Assembly (NCBI GenBank): GCA_029582265.1
Contig: CM055816.1
Coordinates: forward strand, 99,541,039 to 99,605,038
From: Zoroaster sp. YZ-2022
Taxonomy: Eukaryota > Echinodermata > Asteroidea > Forcipulatida > Zoroasteridae
DNA: 64,000 bases
Reading direction: 5' to 3'
Of the stretch, positions 11,354-24,000 are shown one piece after another. Below the pieces are notes generated by a model. The model saw nothing but the letters and a program-made list of their open reading frames with translations, was not told the DNA's origin and did not search any database. The stretch's first letter is position 1. Each line of letters opens with the position of its first letter. The translations under genes were made by a program, and so were the position numbers.

Positions 11354-11932
11354 TAATGTCAGGAATAGGAATTGCTTCAGGCCATCGAGTAAATCTATCG
11401 ATGCATGTAAGTAAATAGGTAAATCCACAAGATGGTGGTAAGGGACCGACTATATCAATGTGGATATGGTTAAATCGAGCGTCTGGTGTGACGAAGGTTC
11501 CTAACGGTGTCACAGAGTGGCGATGTACCTTAGCACGTTGACACTTGATACAATTTCTGGTCCATGACTTAACATCTTTGTTCATAGATGACCAGATAAA
11601 TCTTTGTGTGATAAGTTTTTGAGTAGCTCTTATTCCTGGATGGGATGCACTATGGATAGAATTGAACACATCATACCTAAATTATTTGGGTATATAAGGA
11701 CGCTGACGACCAGTGGATGTTTCGCAAGTAATTGTACCTTGTGAAGTATAAAGTGGAATTTCTTTAAATTGAAGATTTGACGATTTTCGTAGCCTAATTA
11801 GCTCTTCGTCAGTCTTCTGTTTATTTACAATTGCATCAAAATCCACTGAAGTGGCTGAACTGATAGAGGGAGTCAATTTTCCAATGTGTAATCTAGAAAG
11901 TGCATTAGCTACAGTGTTTTCACTACCGTTGC
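11354..11932 (-). pseudogene. Ty3/Gypsy pol: RNase H end and integrase N-terminal half
   Basis: Read on the minus strand, this begins with the RNase H tail NTVANALSRL near 11930. It continues to the integrase HHCC zinc finger (HSASHPGIRA then CIKCQRAK) and the first catalytic Asp in HIHIDIVGPLPPS. It ends at FTRWPEAIPIPDIT, where the EnSpm-like element interrupts it. An in-frame TAA at 11679-11681 lies between GRQRPYIPK and the zinc finger. Upstream of about 11932 similarity stops abruptly and the reverse transcriptase is missing, so the element is also truncated. The continuation lies at 84-903. Confidence 0.88.
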
Positions 11933-12484
11933 ATTAAAATAGGCACTAATTGGAAAACCCTTTCATTCAACTCAGAGAGACTACCTGGAAATACATGTTT
12001 GGTTTCATATAATTATGGTAAGGTTTTCTTTGTTTTGATTTGTGGTTTGATTTTGTTTTTATTTTGTTTCGCCTTAATAAAGTAGGCAAGCAGTACTTGC
12101 TCTCCTCCACCACTGTGTAAATAGAGTCAGGAGTTTTCTTGACCTTTTTCAAGGGCATGCTGGGATCCCAAGTTGTCAGTTGAGAACTTGAACACCGATA
12201 TAAAAAAAAAAGGCAGCAGGTTCTGCAACTGATTAAAAGATGTAATCAGCATTAGGGAGATGTAAATTTTTTATTTGGGTTTTGCTCTTCACTGACATGA
12301 TTAATGAGCATGTATACTCGCACTGTAGTCACAGTGCAGTGCAAGGGAAACAAATCACAGGTTTACTGGGGTCCTACCCAAGATCTGTTGTTTCAGTGTT
12401 ACTAATCATGTTTTTGGAAATATTGGATATTATAACACACCATACATAGATTTTACCTTGTGTTTGGTTTAGAGTGCAACGCAC

Positions 12485-12570
12485 TACATCCGTAGCAACC
12501 AATGTACTATACCCGTAGCAACCAATGTACTATAACCCATAACAACCAATGTACTATACCCATAGCAAAA
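12485..12570. repeat. Short tandem repeat, about 24 bp x 3.5
   Basis: The unit CGTAGCAACCAATGTACTAT recurs three times with small changes, plus a partial copy. Confidence 0.75.
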
Positions 12571-12609
12571 GCAGCTACCTAGACGTCCAGGCAGTATACG
12601 TATGGGTTG

Positions 12610-12735
12610 ATATAAAACAAATATTGACTGCTTTTACTCGGGCTGTGGTTAAAACTACGACTCCCTCTGTGTTCCCGGACTGTTCTGTTTTCCGCTCCGG
12701 GGATCACTGAAGCAGTCAATATTTTTATACTGGTC
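12610..12735. mobile_element. MITE with AAATATTGACTGCTT ends
   Basis: AAATATTGACTGCTT near 12619 returns as a perfect 15-bp inverted copy near 12708-12724. The flanking TATAAAACAAATATTGA resembles the ends of the MITE at 4583-4750. Confidence 0.6.
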
Positions 12736-12894
12736 AAGTTTGCAAAGTGTATGTCCAATTACTTATGTTACATATGCTGTGCACAGGGAGACCACTCTGC
12801 GCTTCAAGATTTCTCTTGCCATTGGCATTGGTGACTGATGTGATAAATACTTTGTCAGCAGTGTGCATGTGGTTTTGCTTTTACTACACATTCA

Positions 12895-12962
12895 CCCCAA
12901 CAAACAAACAAACAAACACCCCAACAAACAAACACAAATAAACAAACACCCAACAAACAAGG
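12895..12962. repeat. CAAA-rich low-complexity run
   Basis: ACAAACAAACAAACACCCC-like repeats with no coding content. Confidence 0.8.
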
Positions 12963-13688
12963 GTTGAGATAAAATTGGTTGCCCATAAATGAAAGCGAAA
13001 ATAATAAATAAATAAATAATAAATGAACGCAAAATCTTTTTTAAAAAAATTTAAAAAAAGGCCTGAACGGCGTGAATTTTAATGTTCTTTAACGACCGAA
13101 AAAAAGTTTTGAAATTGGCCGGGAAAATCTATATCATTTTCCCTGGCCAACTTTTATTGGTATCAATGTGTACAAGTTTCAGTTCCGGCTCTATGGACTA
13201 AAACAATAGTCCCAATATGATGATGTATCTTAAATCATAAAAATCACTGAAACGTGATCGGTTCTGCTGTTATGGACTAAAACAAAGGAAAACATTAAAA
13301 AGTCCTATAACTCCCGAACGAAATGATTTGCAGACTTGTAACGTGGTACAAACATTCATTATAATAAGTAGTTGTACCTAAAAGTCATAAAAATACATTG
13401 GTATCGATTTTAATGGGCTATTAAACAATTGAAATAATAAAAACCACTATAACTCTATTATGGAAAGGCGTACATACTTGTAATTTTGCACTACCATCTG
13501 TCCTAAAATGTAAACGTGTGTGAAACATCAATTTGTTCCATCTTAAATAATTAATGTCATAAAAACCTCATCTGTAGGCCTACCGTTAAAATGGGCTAAA
13601 CAGTGGAAGTTTAAAAGCACCATAACTCTCAAATGGAATGATATACAGTACTTTGGCACAAAAATCGATTGGATTTACTAGTAGACGT
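12963..13688. other. AT-rich DNA, nothing recognised
   Basis: No open frame, inverted repeat or known element that I can support. Confidence 0.4.
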
Positions 13689-13757
13689 TAAGGAAGCTCA
13701 TGGTGAATGCGTCGGGTGCTAATCAAAAGGTCCCGAGTTCGAGATCCGCCATGAACA
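13689..13757 (+). other. tRNA-like sequence, possible SINE head
   Basis: AAGCTCATGGTGAATGCGTC followed by CCCGAGTTCGAGATCC resembles a Pol III A box and B box at tRNA-like spacing. I cannot fold a convincing cloverleaf with a matching acceptor stem, so a decayed SINE head is more likely than a tRNA gene. Confidence 0.3.
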
Positions 13758-15888
13758 TGACTGCATTTTATTAGCATTCTTTGTTTTCTTCTTTATCCGT
13801 TTACGTTTCTCATCCGCGCCAAGTAATAAGTTCTGAAAACATATTAAAAGCTACAGCTAAAACCTAAAATCCGCCGAAATAACTGAAGTAATGCCATGAG
13901 CAGTATACACACAGAGAAAAAAATACACAGGTTGTGTAAAATCTTACCCTGTTTTAGATGTTTTTAATAATTAAGTAAAACTTTACCAGGCGTTGGGTAA
14001 AATGTTGTATAACACATTACTGCGATATTGGGTAATTTGTATTTACCTATCTTGTAGGTAAATGCCAGTTAATTAAAATTTTACCTAATTGTGAGGTATA
14101 GAACTAAATGGTTCACCTCTATTGTACGTAAGTTGTATAAAATATTACTTTTTAATGGGTATTTTGTCTTTCTTACATTAGTGTTTGGTAATATAATAGG
14201 CCTATGGGAGTTTTGTTTTGTACCTGGCACAGTTACAACTGGTTGAGGTATTTGAAGGTTAAACAAATGTTGAGTTTTCAAATACTGTTCTTCTCCTTAG
14301 TTCAGGTTAAGCCTCAATTCTTCACGAGAAGGGCGAAACTATGTAGCCGATTGACAGCTCATAATGGCCGCGACACTACATGCATGCACATACTTGCACA
14401 ATGACTTGTACGAAGCGGTCGTCGCTGTGCGCATATGCATGTATGGTACATGACTTCAGCACACTGTACATGTGTATAAACGCGTAGTGAAAATCACACG
14501 CTGCATGCCGAGTACACCACGGATATCTCATCCGACAAACGATTCAGGCATAACCTTAACTAATGAGACGAACAATAATAGCTTGATTGCAACAATTGTT
14601 TACCTTCAACCGCCTCAATCAGTTAACGAAACTGCCACTGCTGTGACATTATTCGCCTTCGTGTTCTCCATCTTGAAATTGACATTGAATGAGTCACAGC
14701 GCCTCGTGGGGGACATATCTTTTATACACTTTCTTAGTAAAATTCTTCTAAACACTGTAAAATTTCTTTATAACAGAAGTAAAACTCTGGAGTTATGTAT
14801 TTGTTTTTTCATTTATAAATTTTTTTAAATTATTTTCACTGGGTTTTTACTTAAATTAAGTTTGTTTATATAACATTTGTTCTACTCAACTTTTGTTCTA
14901 CTCAACTAAAGTAACGAACTGAAGTGACATAATATTAACATAATAACAAAATACGCACATCTTTACTATTTTTATGTAAATAAACGTATTAATATTATGA
15001 TTTTGTTTAGTATGTACAACACCAAGTTGGTGATGGTACAAAACATCAATATCACATACTGTATTTTTTATTAATGACCGTAATCCATGTTCACCACTAG
15101 AATGAATTCAAAACAATCTGAATGGATACAATTTGTACATATTTCATGAATCTTATGGAGTATGGATGCATTTACAAACATGTTACCATTAGTGTACAAT
15201 TTAATTAAACACTCACATACCTTGAATGGAAAATGTTGGTTGTATTCACAAATGGTGTCGCAGCAAAACTGTGTTGAGCGCTAACTGCTCGTGATAAATA
15301 TGATCACCGAGCCGGTATTGTCTCGCCCACAATAACAACCGTGACAACACGTGATTTAATGTTTATGATTGAAAATAAATCACGTTATTCGTTCTGATTT
15401 TGCGAAGCCTATTTTCATTCGCTAATATTGTTTATGGACGGAACCAGCTCTGCCGGCCTGTTTCTGGAGCTGGGTCTCTGTCAAACACACACACAGTGTC
15501 CCAACAAGTCTGTCCAAGATGGTAGCCGCTTGATAGCATTTAGGGTCACGGCTTCTCATCCGTAGTCAGGATAGAATAACATATTTAAATTTCTTATGGG
15601 CCATCAAAAGTGTGGAGGACATTTGATGTACTGTTCCCTGACTCTAAAAAGTCCCCCGTAACTTTCAATAACTTTCAATTGTTATGATTTGTGGTAAACA
15701 AAAATTGTATTATTAAATTGTTGCGCAGTATCTCGAATATCTATTTCTAAGATATTTCATTTCAAATTGACGTCCGGCCGCTGCACTTATTAACATAGAC
15801 AGTATTGCCTGCCAGGACATATATATATATTATACACAAATATATTATAAATACTCACTAATGAGCTCCTCCCATTTAGACGTTATTA
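13758..15888. other. AT-rich intergenic DNA
   Basis: From about 13930 to 14165 there are scattered GGGTAAA/TTTACC words that may be the end of an unidentified element. The rest has no supported gene. The 118-codon open frame at 14472 shows no domain. Confidence 0.35.
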
Positions 15889-15899
15889 TGATGTATGTA

Positions 15900-15928
<29 letters not shown>
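15889..15928 (+). repeat. (TG)n microsatellite, left flank of the recombinase element
   Basis: About 14 GT dinucleotides end in GCGT directly before the 25-bp inverted repeat. A second (TG)n in the same orientation follows the right inverted repeat at 28749. Confidence 0.9.
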
Positions 15929-15930
<2 letters not shown>

Positions 15931-15953
15931 GTATATGGTGTAAATCGAGGACA
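15929..15953 (+). repeat. Left 25-bp terminal inverted repeat
   Basis: It begins GTGTATATGGTG and ends AAATCGAGGACA, identical to the reverse complement of 28720-28744. The two sides diverge immediately inward (CATACATG versus TCTGTACC). Confidence 0.85.
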
Positions 15954-16470
15954 CATACATGAATACACACCCGCCAACCGTGCACAGTCACCACACCGAG
16001 GACTGTCCTCGGAAGGAAAATCTTGGAAAATGCAAGAATCAACGAAATTTCACGTTTTCCTGCAAATCTCACGAGAAAATTACGTTGTCCTCGTTTTAGT
16101 GACTTAAAACGTGTGGAGTGTTCCGGTGTGTGAAATCGTGGTGAAATTCATCACACGGCTGTGTATCGGTCTATTCCCAGACGTCCTCACTATTGCGGGA
16201 ATATACATGTACATGTGCGTGTCAAACACATGGGTACCGTGCTGCAGGCATTACAATCGAGGACTGCAGAGTGTTCACGAGCTAAATGAACGTGGATTTC
16301 GAGATAAATCACGTAAGGATCACAGTTTTGACATTCTATGATTATGAGAGTAATATTTTTGGATTTTAAATAACGTTAACATTCTAGAAATGGTACTCAA
16401 AATAGTGCATAATCTAGTAAGTAGTACTAGTAGTGCCAGGTTCTACAGCGTGTAGCGGTCTTGATCAAAC

Positions 16471-16605
16471 ATGGCGGACCTTACATTGCAGCATGTTGAG
16501 CAAAGACTCAATAACCACATTAAAAATCTTGCAATTGCTGTCATAGTTTTGTTTATTTGGGTAGTGTTTCTCACATTTTATACTTTTTTGAGATCGTTTA
16601 TGTAG
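16471..16605 (+). CDS. Small open frame with one membrane helix (44 aa)
   Basis: The frame begins MADLTLQHVEQRLNNHIKNL after a favourable ATG context (CAAACATGG) and ends with a hydrophobic helix (AIAVIVLFIWVVFLTFYTFL). It could be a 5' exon of the recombinase gene using an internal donor site, a small separate protein, or chance. I do not recognise it. Confidence 0.25.
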   Translation: MADLTLQHVEQRLNNHIKNLAIAVIVLFIWVVFLTFYTFLRSFM

Positions 16606-17337
16606 GCTCTAACAAGGTCTATGAATTATTTCGTTATGATTTATGGCTTGCTCTGGAGACTGGTGAACTTTTAAAACTAAAGTTATTATATAAAACAAGG
16701 ACAAGGTGGTGTTTTTAGTTAGCTGTAGGCCTACTTTGACTGAGTTTGAGTCAACTTGTTGCAAGTAGGTTATGTTTAATTATAGTTTTTATAATGTGTT
16801 GTTTTGATACTACATGTATTCCAAACCTGTTATAAATTAATTCACACTTTAATGTAGAAATTAACGCAAACATACAACCGTAACTAAATAAGTATGAGTC
16901 TCAAGTCATAGGAAATCATAATGTCTAAACGTTTTTTCCTAGGTCATGTAGGTTATATGGGGACATTGTTGTTCTACTTTGATAAACCTAGTTAAATTTT
17001 GATGATGATAATTAGTCTACTCTAAACCATAACATCCTACTTTGGACACAGGCTTACGACTATCGTGAAATACTCACTGACGAACATACATTGTACATGT
17101 ATTCTTTAAGGAAAAGTCATCTAGACATGATGTAGTATAGAAAAAAGACAGATGCATGTATAACTCTGCCTATATGTAGTTTTATTTTTGATTTTGTTTA
17201 TTCTTTAAATCATCCATTCATAAAAAATATTACCTCTAATTTTGTGTTTCTTTATTAAACTTTGCAGGAATCAAGATTCGCTGACGTTTACGCAAGTAAG
17301 ATTGTAAGTGACAGAGAGAAAAACGTGGAGAACGTTA
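16606..17337. other. Upstream or intronic DNA
   Basis: AT-rich. A short segment after an acceptor-like TTTGCAG at 17262-17268 and before GTAAG at 17297 could be an exon, but its phase does not join cleanly to the exon at 18054. Confidence 0.3.
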
Positions 17338-17750
17338 TTAGGGGTGTAATGATAATATAGGGGTGTAACGATAATATAGGGGTGTAACGATAATATAGGG
17401 GTGTAACGATAATATAGGGGTGTAACGATAATATAGGGGTGTAACGATAATATAGGGGTGTAACGATAATATAGGGGTGTATAAATATAGGGTGTAACGA
17501 TAATATAGGGGTGTAACGATAATATAGGGGTGTAACGATAATATAGGGGTGTAACGATAATATAGGGGTGTAACGATAATATAGGGGTGTAACGATAATA
17601 TAGGGGTGTAACGATAATATAGGGGTGTAACGATAATATAGGGGTGTAACGATAATATAGGGGTGTAACGATAATATAGGGGTGTAACGATAATATAGCG
17701 GTGTAACGATAATATAGGGGTGTAACGATAATATAGGGGTGTAACGATAA
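17338..17750 (+). repeat. 19-bp minisatellite, about 21 copies
   Basis: The unit AGGGGTGTAACGATAATAT is repeated almost without change. One interruption, GTATAAATATAGGG, lies near 17479. AGGGGTGTAACGATA resembles the ends of a hAT family, and the flank just right of the array (GTGATACGGTATCACGATAC) resembles that family's next bases. The array therefore probably grew from a transposon end. Confidence 0.9.
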
Positions 17751-18057
17751 GCGTGATAATCGACAATTACAAAAATTCTGTGATACGGTATCACGATACC
17801 TAGACATTGAAGAAATAATTTCAAAAACATTAATAATGATAATATCTTCACTTTAAAGAAGTGAAAAAGTGGCAGCCGAGTGAATACTAAATGACTACAT
17901 TCTTTAAGGCTCAATTTTATGATTTCCACACTTTAAAAAAAAAAAAGGAATGGACTGTGTTTGGCTTGATGGAAATGGTACATTTTTGTTAATCATTGCA
18001 ATGAAGAGTGACATGTTTACATACATGTATATGTATTATTGTATCATTTACAGAGTC

Positions 18058-21000
18058 ATGTTACGAAGAAGCCATCGTAGATGGAGCTCTTGCCAACAAG
18101 TAAGTACATGTACATGCATATTTTATGTGTTAATATTTGTTACATGAAATGTGCTACAATTCTTTGGTTTGCCTCTGTACTATGTGAACATTTCTACATC
18201 CAGATGTGTAATGTGTTGGAAAAATTTTCAGAATGTTGATTTTTCCAAAGAGCTTATCTGAAGTTACAGATTTTTAGGCACAAAATTAAATGCTTCTTCG
18301 GGTTTCAAAAATAGCCAAGTGGTTGCAAAGATAAGTTTTAAAACTGCTAACTACTGGCTGATTCAGTTATGTTATTTACAACAAGCATAATTAAAAAAAT
18401 GCAAAACATGTAGTTTTCTCAATTTGAATACACTTACACTTTGCATTAACCTACCCAAGGTGTATGTCAGTTTAACCTAATATCTTCACCCACTTGAATT
18501 TTTAAATAGAACACAAACAAATGAAAAAGTCAATTTCTCTGCATAACTGCCTAACTAAGTAACGCAGATATAGAGAGCTCTCATTATTATACCGGATGCA
18601 GAGATGTTACTGTTCTGCATTATTTGTATTAAAGACTTCCCATTGGGGTACCCATTGACCAAGTAACAATCAGTTTCATATTGCATTGGATCAGGAGACT
18701 TTCTCTTGGAATATTTTGTCTGATTTGTAACATACATGTGACGCGAAATGGCCTAAATGCAGAATAGACGTATCTATATAATGTCATAAAAATAGTAGCA
18801 TTCTTTTAAGTTGTCGGGTAAATGCCCAGTTGTGGATCAAAAGTGTTGTATTGTACATGACCACAATTCTCTCTTGCCTTGGAACTTGGACATTTTGTGA
18901 CCATCCATGATCAGAAAATGTTGTTGCAACAGGTACTATAGTACACAATATTTTAACATTAATTGAAACTGCAATTATGTCGAGATCTGGTCACACTGTT
19001 ATTTACATGTACATTTTGTAATTTCCAGTTTAAACTAGGGACTGCTGTAAGAGCCCTGTGGCCTCCAGATGGGTCGTGGAATGTGGCAGTTGTTACAGGA
19101 TTCAGAAATGGTAATTGTCAAAAGTAAATTGAGTTTATTGAATTAAAAATGTTGTACATCATGTATGAATGTACTTGTAGATCATTAGCCTTCAGCCAAA
19201 CAACTGTTGTTTTATTTCTTCTTTTTTATCTTTAGCTGTCTTTTTATCTTCTCTTCAACCTGTAAACATTCACAAAATGTTATCGTTCACACAACCTTCA
19301 CACTGAACATGTAGTTAGACTATAACATGTACTTATAAATACCTGAAGTTGAGATGTCATGATGGCATATAAAAATACATTGAATCAAAATTGATTAAAA
19401 AAAATTGTAAAGTCTGTTCTGAGTAAATCCTTATTTTCGTTAACACTTAACAGGGAGATATCGTGTCAGGTACACAGATGGTTTAGAGAGAGACATTTGT
19501 GAACACCAGGTAAGTAATTATCAGCTGCATATGTACATATATCATGAAATCTGGGAAAATACAAGCTTGGGATAAAAACACACAAAAAACAACCACACAC
19601 ACAAATCAGTGTATTTGAATGAAACTGGCACAATTCAAGAAATCTTTTTACATCCCTATAATTGCTTTTGCCTTGTTCATGGTTTTATGCCTATTACCAA
19701 TTTAACGTTTAATACTCCATAAAAGTATTTTTCCTTTTTTGTAGTTTTTACCCTCCAAATGGAAAAGTTTTTGTTGTGGAATTGTTTTTGTTTTTTAAGT
19801 GTTAATGATCACTCTGTGACTGCATTTAGAAACAAAATTAAACAGAAAATATACAATAACCTGTTCATTTTAGTGTATAGAGTTTCTGTGATTTATAATC
19901 AATGTCTCTTTCACTCTCCCCAAAAAATTAAATAAATAAATAGAGAGAGAGAGAGGGGGGAGAAAGAAAGAAAGTCAGAAAGAAGGGGGAGTAATAATTA
20001 AAAAAACATACAAAATGCACTGAAAGAGTAATTTTTAACCATATAATTTTCAAAGTGGCCACCAACAGAGAAATAACAGTACTTCATGAGCTTGGACATG
20101 TCAGTTTGAAATGCATTGCTGAATTAACCTGGGATATTTGCACATTAATTTTCAGATGAAACCAGATGTAGAAGAAAATCAAAGAGAGTCTGTCCAAACA
20201 TCCAGAGCACGTGTCAACGATAATCTTGCCAACATTTCCTTGCCTGTTGAGGGCGACCAAGCTGAGTCCTTCCCAACCTCCAGTGCCTGTGTCAATGACA
20301 ATCTTGCCAACATTTCCTTGCTTGTTGAGGGCAACAAAGCTGTGTCCTCCCCAACCTCCAATGCCTGTGTCAACGATAATCTTGCCAACATTTCATTGTC
20401 TTTTGAGGGCGACCAAGCTGAGTCCTTCCCAACCTCCAGTGCCTGTGTCAATGACAATCTTGCCAACATTTCCTTGTCTGTTGAGGGTGACCAAGCTGAG
20501 TCCTTCCCAACCTCCAGTGCCTGTGTCAATGACAATCTTGCCAACATTTCCTTGTCTGTTGAGGTCGACCAAGCTGAGTCCTTCCCAACCTCCAGTGCCT
20601 GTGTCAATGACAATCTTGCCAACATTTCCTTGTCTGTTGAGGGCGACCAAGCTGAGTCCTTCCCAACCTCCAGTGCCTGTGTCAATGACAATCTTGCCAA
20701 CATTTCCTTGTCTGTTGAGGGTGACCAAGCTGAGTCCTTCCCAACCTCCAGTGCCTGTGTCAATGACAATCTTGCCAACATTTCCTTGTCTGTTGAGGTC
20801 GACCAAGCTGAGTCCTTCCCAACCTCCAGTGCCTGTGTCAATGACAGTCTTGCCAACATTTCCTTGTCTGTTGAGGGCGACCAAGCTGAGTCCTTCCCAA
20901 CCTCCAGTGCCTGTGTCAATGATAATCTTGCCAACATTTCCTTGTCTGTTGAGGGCGACCAAGCTGAGTCCTTCCCAACCTCCAGTGCCTGTGTCAATGA

Positions 21001-24000
21001 CAATCTTGCCAACATTTCCTTGTCTGTTGAGGGCGACCAAGCTGAGTCCTTCCCAACCTCCAGTGCCTGTGTCAATGACAATCTTGCCAACATTTCCTTG
21101 TCTGATGAGGTCGACCAAGCTGAGTCCTTCCCAACCTCCAGTGCCTGTGTCAATGACAGTCTTGCCTTGTCTGTTGAGGGCGACCAAGCTGAGTCCTTCC
21201 CAACCTCCAGTGCCTGTGTCAATGACAATCTTGCCAACATTTCCTTGTCTGTTGAGGTCGACCAAGCTGAGTCCTTCCCAACCTCCAGTGCCTGTGTCAA
21301 TGATAATCTTGCCAACATTTCCTTGTCTGTTGAGGGCGACCAAGCTGAGTCCTTCCCAACCTCCAGTGTCAGCAGTGTCAGCAGTGTCAGCATTGATGAA
21401 AGTGATTTAGCCACCAGTAGCACCGATACTGAGTACATTCCATCAAGTTCATCTGAGGACTCTGTTGTTTTTGAACTACCTGGTGTGCAGTATGTGTCTT
21501 CAAGGAGAATGACAAGGAACACTGTTTTCAAATCTCCAAGTGAAGTATTGCCAGCTTCTGCAAATTCTTCACTGTCACCACTTTCTACAGCTTGTGTCAG
21601 TACATCATCATCTTCTGCTTGCCCTCCATCTGATGCTGGTGTTGTAGTATCCTCATCAAATCAAGGTTCTGTGAGTAGTGCAATAAAAGTTGCTACAACA
21701 AACAATGACGGTAGTACTCGCAAATGGGACAAAAAGCAGTTTTGCTACTACTGTTCTGAACCACAAGCAAAGTTACCCCGCCACCTTGAAAGTGTCCATC
21801 GATTAGAACCTGATGTAGTGTTACTGCGGTGTAAGTCTGGTAAATCCAGAAAACAACATCTCTGTAAACTCCGCAACTTAGGTAACCACTTACATAACTC
21901 TGACGTGCTGCGTAAGGGGGAAGGAACACTCATTGTTGCATACAGGCCGAGTAATGCTGATGAAAACCCTGATCTCTATGGGCCATGTCCTCATTGTTAC
22001 GGTTATTATGTTCGAAGGGACTTATGGAAACACAAGTGTCCTTTTCGCCCAGACGCCAGTGGAAGTGGTACCAGTAAACGTCTTGGACGTGTAGCAATGC
22101 AAAGTGATCTTCTAAAACCATCATCAATAACAGTTTCTTCGCAGATGAAAACCATTTTTGCATCAATGAAGAAAGATAATGTGTCAATGGCAGTGAAGAC
22201 AGATAAACTTATTCAGGAGCTGGGACTGAGAGAGTTCATGAAGGTTGGTCATGATCCTGCTCAACACAACTATGTGCGTACCAAATTACGAGAGATAAGT
22301 CGTCTGCTTCTTCAACTCAGAAAAAACACTGGAAAGCCTAATGCTTCACTGGAGTCATTCATTGATCCCAAGAAAATGAAGGATATCATAGCTGCAGTCC
22401 ATGATGTAGCTGGGTTTAACCAGGAGCACCACACGTTCAGTGTGCCATCATTGTCCCTGAAACTCGGTCACACTCTGAAGAAGTGTGCTGTCATCTTGAA
22501 AGCACAGGCATTGGAAACTGGGGACAAGGAGAAAGAATCAATGGCCAATGATTTCAGGGACCTGTGTGAATGCACATGGGAAGTGCAGGTTTCCACTCAT
22601 GCTCTAAGAACATTAGGGAATGCCAAGCGAAACAACCCAATGGTACTCCCGACTAATGCAGATGTTGTTCGGATGTCGCAGTACTTAAAGGATTTTGGTG
22701 CACAGCAACTGAGACTGCTGTGTGATGATGACAGCTTTGCCAAAGATGCATGGAACTTACTCAGTGAAGTAACCCTTTGCCAGATGATAATATTCAATAG
22801 GCGGCGCCAAGGGGAGGTATCGAAAATGAAGGTTGATGACTTCAAAAAGAAGCACATGGCAAAGCCAGATGGGATGTGTATTTTAAGCAAGGTTGAACAA
22901 GGTCTTTGTAAGATGCTAGAAGTTGTTGAAATTGTGGGGAAAAGGGGTAGGACAGTGCCAATGTTGTTGACTCCAGAAATGACCAAAAAGATGACTGTGC
23001 TGTTAGAGAAGAGAGAACATGTAGGGGTAGCAACAGACAATGATTACATGTTTGCTCGTTCCAGTTACCAAAGTTTGGGTTACATCAGAGGGTCCGACTG
23101 CCTTCGAAAGCATGCTTCACTAGCTGGTGTAGTCAATCCACAGTGCTTGAGGTCGACAAAACTCCGTAAACATATCGCAACGGCTTCTCAAATGCTAGCT
23201 CTGACAGAACAACAGATGGAACTTCTTGCTTCATTTATGGGACATGACCTTCGGGTCCATAGAGAATACTATCAAGTGCCAGACACTGTGTTGCGAGTGG
23301 CAAAACTTTCAAAGTTGTTTATTGCTTTGGAAAAGGGCACCCTACCATCACAGGAGGGCAAAACCTTGGATGATCTTTCTATTGAAGATGTGAACTCAGG
23401 TAATTCATTTTTAAATGTATTTACATGTAGATATCACTCAAAACAGTAATGGAGCAAGAAAAATCGAGTTAGATTAACCTACCTGTGCCTTTCTAACAAA
23501 CCAAACCATTGTCTGAATAACGAGAAAGCTCAAAAAAGGTTCACTTAGTTGTTGTGCAACACCATTTATCCTGAATCCAGCAGTACTGATTGAAATTACA
23601 TGATGGATTAATGGGTTTAGCAGGATTTATCAACCTTTCGGTTGCATTTAATTTAACAGACAGTAATGGAGCAAGAACATTCTAGTTCTATTATCTTTCT
23701 TTGTTTTCCTGACAAGCGTAACCATTTTAATTTTGTGCAACCCCTTTGAAGCTGAATGCAACAGCACTGTGATTGAAATTGCATTATTGATTGATGAGTT
23801 TAGCATGGTTCGTCAACGTTTTGGTTGCATTTCATTTAACAAAACCGCATTTCAATTTCGGCAAGTTTGTTAATCCCTACATGCATTTGTATGTACTCTA
23901 CTAACTTATAGATGATGCAGACCAGTCCAGTGACGATGATGACAACGATGGTGATAGTGAGGCGACCTTCCCTGTAACATCGAAGCAACTTACTAAAGGA

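Noticed and set aside
13689..13757. Functional tRNA gene
   Set aside because: The A-box-like and B-box-like words are present, but no convincing acceptor stem or anticodon arm could be drawn.
17271..17929. Three minus-strand frames with repeated IIVTPLYYRYTP
   Set aside because: They are translations of the 19-bp minisatellite, whose length makes all three frames open.
20179..21531. A 450-codon minus-strand frame opposite the recombinase repeats, and two more in other frames
   Set aside because: The 78-bp repeat is stop-free in several frames. Only the plus frame continues into zinc fingers and the recombinase.
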